Assembly: GCA_041391665.1 (NCBI GenBank) | Contig: JAWKNO010000002.1 | Location: 1,798,001 to 1,862,000 of the forward strand | Source of the DNA: Bacteroidia bacterium | GTDB taxonomy: Bacteria > Bacteroidota > Bacteroidia > J057 | Direction of reading: 5' to 3' | DNA length: 64,000 nt | Part shown: one piece after another, positions 61,268 to 64,000 of the stretch | Layout of the letters: every line of letters begins with the position of its first letter | How positions within the stretch are numbered: the stretch's first letter is position 1 | Notes under the pieces: model-generated | What the model saw: only the letters and a program-made list of their open reading frames with translations | Databases searched by the model: none | What the model was told of the DNA's origin: nothing | Program-made: the position numbers and the translations under genes

Positions 61268-64000
61268 CTATCGAATCAGCGTAATATTTCCTGTCCGGCT
61301 TTTTCTCCGCATTCCCGGCCACTCGGAGCCATCCTCAAAAACAGCTTCGTGCACCTGGTAGATATATACGCCGGAGGTCATCAAACTTCCCATCCGATCT
61401 TTACCATCCCACCACTCTGTCGGGACGCCATCGCTCAGTTTTGTTGACTCCCAAAGCAATTCGCCCCAGCGGGAATATACAGCGATATGGTACGACCGGA
61501 GACCAATTCCACGAGGAAAAAATACGGTGAATAAATCGCCTGAATGGGGGTCATCCTTATCGGGTTGTGTACCGCTCACAGGTGCAAAAGCATTCGGAAT
61601 TTGCAGCCCCTTTACCCCACCGATATTGATGGTTTGCCATGCGGTGTCTGTACAGCCATTGGCAGCATAAGCGACCAGCATCACTTCGTAAGAAGTATTG
61701 ATGGTGTATTGGTAAACGGGGTTTTCTACATTAGAGGTGTCTCCGTTGCCAAAATCCCACCGGTACCGGTCTGCAAAAAGGGACTGATTGGTAAATACCA
61801 CCATGCCGTCGGGACGGCCTGGAATCAGGCTGGTATCTTTCGCAGTGAAACTTGCCAGCGGGCTTTTGTGCACGACAATCAGATCGTCATACCGCAGGGT
61901 ATCGGCACATTTTCCGTCGAAAGAGACGATTAACTCCACATCATATACCCCTTCCTGATCATACCGGTGAATGGGCATCGAATCTACCACTACGGCCCCG
62001 TCACCAAAGTTCCAATGCCAGCGGGTAGCATTGACCGACATGTCGCGGAAAAATACGGATTCGCCTTCACATATATCCACCGGATCGGCAATAAATGAGG
62101 CCTCTGCCTGTGGGTAAATATTGATGGTTTGGGTAAAGGTGTCCTTACACCCATAGGTATTGATTGTTACCAGTTGTACTTCATAGCTGCCCGGCTGGTT
62201 GAAAAATACCACCGGATTCTTCAGACTGGAACTGTCACCATTGCCAAAATGCCAGCGGTAACTTAAGCCCAGTGCAGCTGAAAACGAACGATTGGTAAAA
62301 GTCACCGTAGCGGACTGACAGGCTTCATACAACGACGCGTCAAAATCTGCGACCGGGGCGCTGCCCACACGAATCTGCGTGGTCACTGAGTCAAAACAAA
62401 AATCAGCGGTATCGACAATTAGTTTTACCGTGAATACAGTATCAGTAGGGTAATATATATGGTCAGGATTTGTCTGGGTGGAAAAGCCGGTCCCATCTCC
62501 AAAGTCCCACAATGAACCGCTGAACCCACTGCTGTTGTTGGCAAATACCACCCGCAAAGGCGAACAGCCCCGGTCGGGATTGGGCAGGAAATTTGCGTCA
62601 GGCTGCGGCAATACGACCACCTGATCCGTAAGGGTATCGCGACACCCATAAGAATTGGTAACCACAAGTCTGACAGGGAAAGTGCCGGTCTGCTGGTAAA
62701 TATGAGACGGATTTTTCAGTACCGATGTGCCGCCATCGCCAAAAGACCACTGGTAGGTCAATGGCAGCGTGGATTGAGACAAATCCGTAAACTGGTTCTG
62801 CGCGGGTATGCCGCAAAACTTATCCCACGCTGTGCGAAAATCTGCCAACGGCGGGCTCGCGGTACACACCTGAAAGTTTGCCGTATCAAAACAGAATCCC
62901 GCCGTATCAGCGATCAGCACAATCTGGTAACACGTATCCGGCGGAGAGTTGAAGGTGATATTCACCGGATTCGCTGTAAAAAACTGCCCGTCAATCAACC
63001 ACTCACGACCGCTGCTGTTAAGCGAATTGTCCGTAAAAATCACCGGCATCGGCACACAGCCCAAAGTATCAGATGCCGCCAATATCGCCTGCGGCTGAGG
63101 ATAAACATATATCGTGTCTGTAAACACCGATGTACAACCGTAATCCGTCAGCAAGGTTTGTGTCACCACATATTCGCCCACAGCAGTATAGGTATGAGAA
63201 GGATTGACTGCCGTGGAGGAACTTCCATCACCAAAGCTCCAGACGACAGTATAAGGCCGCGTGGACTGGCTCTGGTCGGTGAAATTGACCGTCGCCGGTG
63301 CACCGCAAAACTCCGCCTGATCAGGCGCAAAAACCGCCTGCGGAGAGCTTGAAGTACACACCTGAAAGTTTGCTGTATCAAAACAGAATCCCGCGGTGTC
63401 GGCAATCAGCACAATCTGGTAACATGTATCCGGCGGAGAGTTGAAGGTGATATTCACCGGATTCGTTGCGAAAAACTGCCCGTCAATCAACCACTCGCGA
63501 CCGCTGCTGTTAAGCGAATTGTCCGTAAAAATCACCGGCATCGGCACGCAGCCCAAAGTATCAGATGCCGACAGAATCGCCTGCGGCTGAGGATAAACAT
63601 ATATCGTGTCTGTAAACACCGATGTACAACCGTAATCCGTCAGCAAGGTTTGTGTCACCACATATTCGCCCACAGCAGTATAGGTATGAGAAGGATTGAC
63701 CGCCGTGGAGGAACTTCCATCACCAAAGCTCCAGACGACAGTATAAGGCCGCGTGGACTGGCTCTGGTCGGTGAAATTGACCGTCGCTGGTGCACCGCAA
63801 AACTCCGCCTGATCAGGCGCAAAAACCGCCTGGGGAGAGCTTGAAGTACACACCTGAAAGGTTGCCGTATCAAAACAGAATCCCGCGGTGTCGGCAATCA
63901 GCACAATCTGGTAACACGTATCCGGCGGAGAATTAAAGGTGATATTCACCGGATTCGCTGTAAAAAACTGCCCGTCAATCAACCACTCCCGACCGCTGCT
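61268..64000 (-). CDS. Giant PKD-repeat surface protein, C-terminal part (runs off right edge)
   Basis: The frame is open from the right edge to a stop at 61268, giving over 900 residues of a larger protein. It is a chain of PKD-like domains of about 80 residues, several with WxFGDG and HxY motifs (YQWSFGDGGTSVLKNPSHIY, WRWHFGNGDSS-like). The C-terminus is the gliding-motility-associated domain (LQIPNAFAPVSG, YHIAVYSRWGELLWES, WDGKDRMGSLMTSGVYIYQV), i.e. a T9SS type B sorting signal. The N-terminal side visible here is a 492-bp near-identical tandem repeat. The protein is probably a cell-surface adhesin or component of gliding, by family knowledge. Confidence 0.85.
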   Translation of the reverse strand, partial: SSGREWLIDGQFFTANPVNITFNSPPDTCYQIVLIADTAGFCFDTATFQVCTSSSPQAVFAPDQAEFCGAPATVNFTDQSQSTRPYTVVWSFGDGSSSTAVNPSHTYTAVGEYVVTQTLLTDYGCTSVFTDTIYVYPQPQAILSASDTLGCVPMPVIFTDNSLNSSGREWLIDGQFFATNPVNITFNSPPDTCYQIVLIADTAGFCFDTANFQVCTSSSPQAVFAPDQAEFCGAPATVNFTDQSQSTRPYTVVWSFGDGSSSTAVNPSHTYTAVGEYVVTQTLLTDYGCTSVFTDTIYVYPQPQAILAASDTLGCVPMPVIFTDNSLNSSGREWLIDGQFFTANPVNITFNSPPDTCYQIVLIADTAGFCFDTANFQVCTASPPLADFRTAWDKFCGIPAQNQFTDLSQSTLPLTYQWSFGDGGTSVLKNPSHIYQQTGTFPVRLVVTNSYGCRDTLTDQVVVLPQPDANFLPNPDRGCSPLRVVFANNSSGFSGSLWDFGDGTGFSTQTNPDHIYYPTDTVFTVKLIVDTADFCFDSVTTQIRVGSAPVADFDASLYEACQSATVTFTNRSFSAALGLSYRWHFGNGDSSSLKNPVVFFNQPGSYEVQLVTINTYGCKDTFTQTINIYPQAEASFIADPVDICEGESVFFRDMSVNATRWHWNFGDGAVVVDSMPIHRYDQEGVYDVELIVSFDGKCADTLRYDDLIVVHKSPLASFTAKDTSLIPGRPDGMVVFTNQSLFADRYRWDFGNGDTSNVENPVYQYTINTSYEVMLVAYAANGCTDTAWQTINIGGVKGLQIPNAFAPVSGTQPDKDDPHSGDLFTVFFPRGIGLRSYHIAVYSRWGELLWESTKLSDGVPTEWWDGKDRMGSLMTSGVYIYQVHEAVFEDGSEWPGMRRKSRTGNITLIR
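62862..64000 (-). repeat. 492-bp near-identical tandem repeats encoding paired PKD-like domains
   Basis: Copies at 62862-63353, 63354-63845 and 63846 onward (partial) have a period of 492 bp (164 residues) with only about a dozen or so differences between the first two copies by eye. Each unit encodes one ordinary PKD domain (WSFGDGSSSTAVNPSHTY) and one variant with REWLIDGQFF in place of the FGDG turn. The repeat continues off the edge, so copy number is unknown. Confidence 0.9.

Noticed and set aside
62862..64000. CRISPR-like periodic repeat
   Set aside because: The 492-bp period, absence of short spacers and an open reading frame throughout show coding tandem duplication, not a CRISPR array.

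Overview
The window comes from a member of the Bacteroidota, probably a Saprospiria- or Lewinella-like environmental bacterium (this lineage call is inference). Evidence: an atpD-atpC pair separated from the other ATP synthase genes; several secreted proteins ending in type IX secretion (T9SS) sorting domains, including a gliding-motility-associated C-terminal domain; a Bacteroidota-style rhamnose pathway with an RhaI isomerase and a fused aldolase/dehydrogenase; a fused alpha/beta 2-oxoacid dehydrogenase E1; and promoter candidates of the TTG-N19-TAnnTTTG type. No rRNA, tRNA, insertion sequence, prophage or CRISPR array was found. Coding density is high and no gap between genes exceeds about 260 bp.

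Layout. 1-2.6 kb: the 5' end of a secreted protein, then atpC and atpD. 2.8-10.8 kb: a rhamnose module on the minus strand (rhaEW, rhaI, rhaB, then a membrane-anchored GH106-type rhamnosidase). 10.9-14.1 kb: the oxidative pentose phosphate operon gnd-zwf-pgl. 14.2-17.4 kb: a TonB-like protein behind a large Hsp70-like/pseudokinase protein. 17.7-32.3 kb: assorted genes, namely a PLP-dependent Cys/Met enzyme, an EcsC-family protein, a serine hydrolase, a TPR-CHAT caspase-like protein, a beta-trefoil protein, a sigma/anti-sigma-like pair, a Tat-exported hydrolase, a CDF transporter and a lipoprotein amidohydrolase.

32.4-46.2 kb is the most unusual region. A 1463-aa Ser/Thr kinase with membrane segments and SH3-like domains lies tail-to-tail with a six-gene minus-strand operon. 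That operon encodes, in order, a vWA-like lipoprotein, a small membrane protein, a tubulin/FtsZ-like GTPase, a 1152-aa Hsp70-like ATPase, a PP2C phosphatase and a degenerate Hsp70/actin-fold protein. I read it as a phospho-regulated, membrane-associated cytoskeleton/chaperone machine. The Hsp70-pseudokinase protein at 15-17.4 kb looks like a detached relative of its parts. The parts recall two known themes, the TerY-P triad (vWA, PP2C, kinase) and the FtsZ-like/vWA membrane-remodelling clusters, but I do not recognise this exact combination.

46.3-64 kb: a small unknown protein, an M43 metalloprotease, the fused E1, a beta-propeller/PKD protein, a lamin-tail-domain protein, TrkH, a GH2 glycosidase, and the C-terminal part of a giant PKD-repeat protein carrying 492-bp near-identical tandem repeats that run off the right edge.
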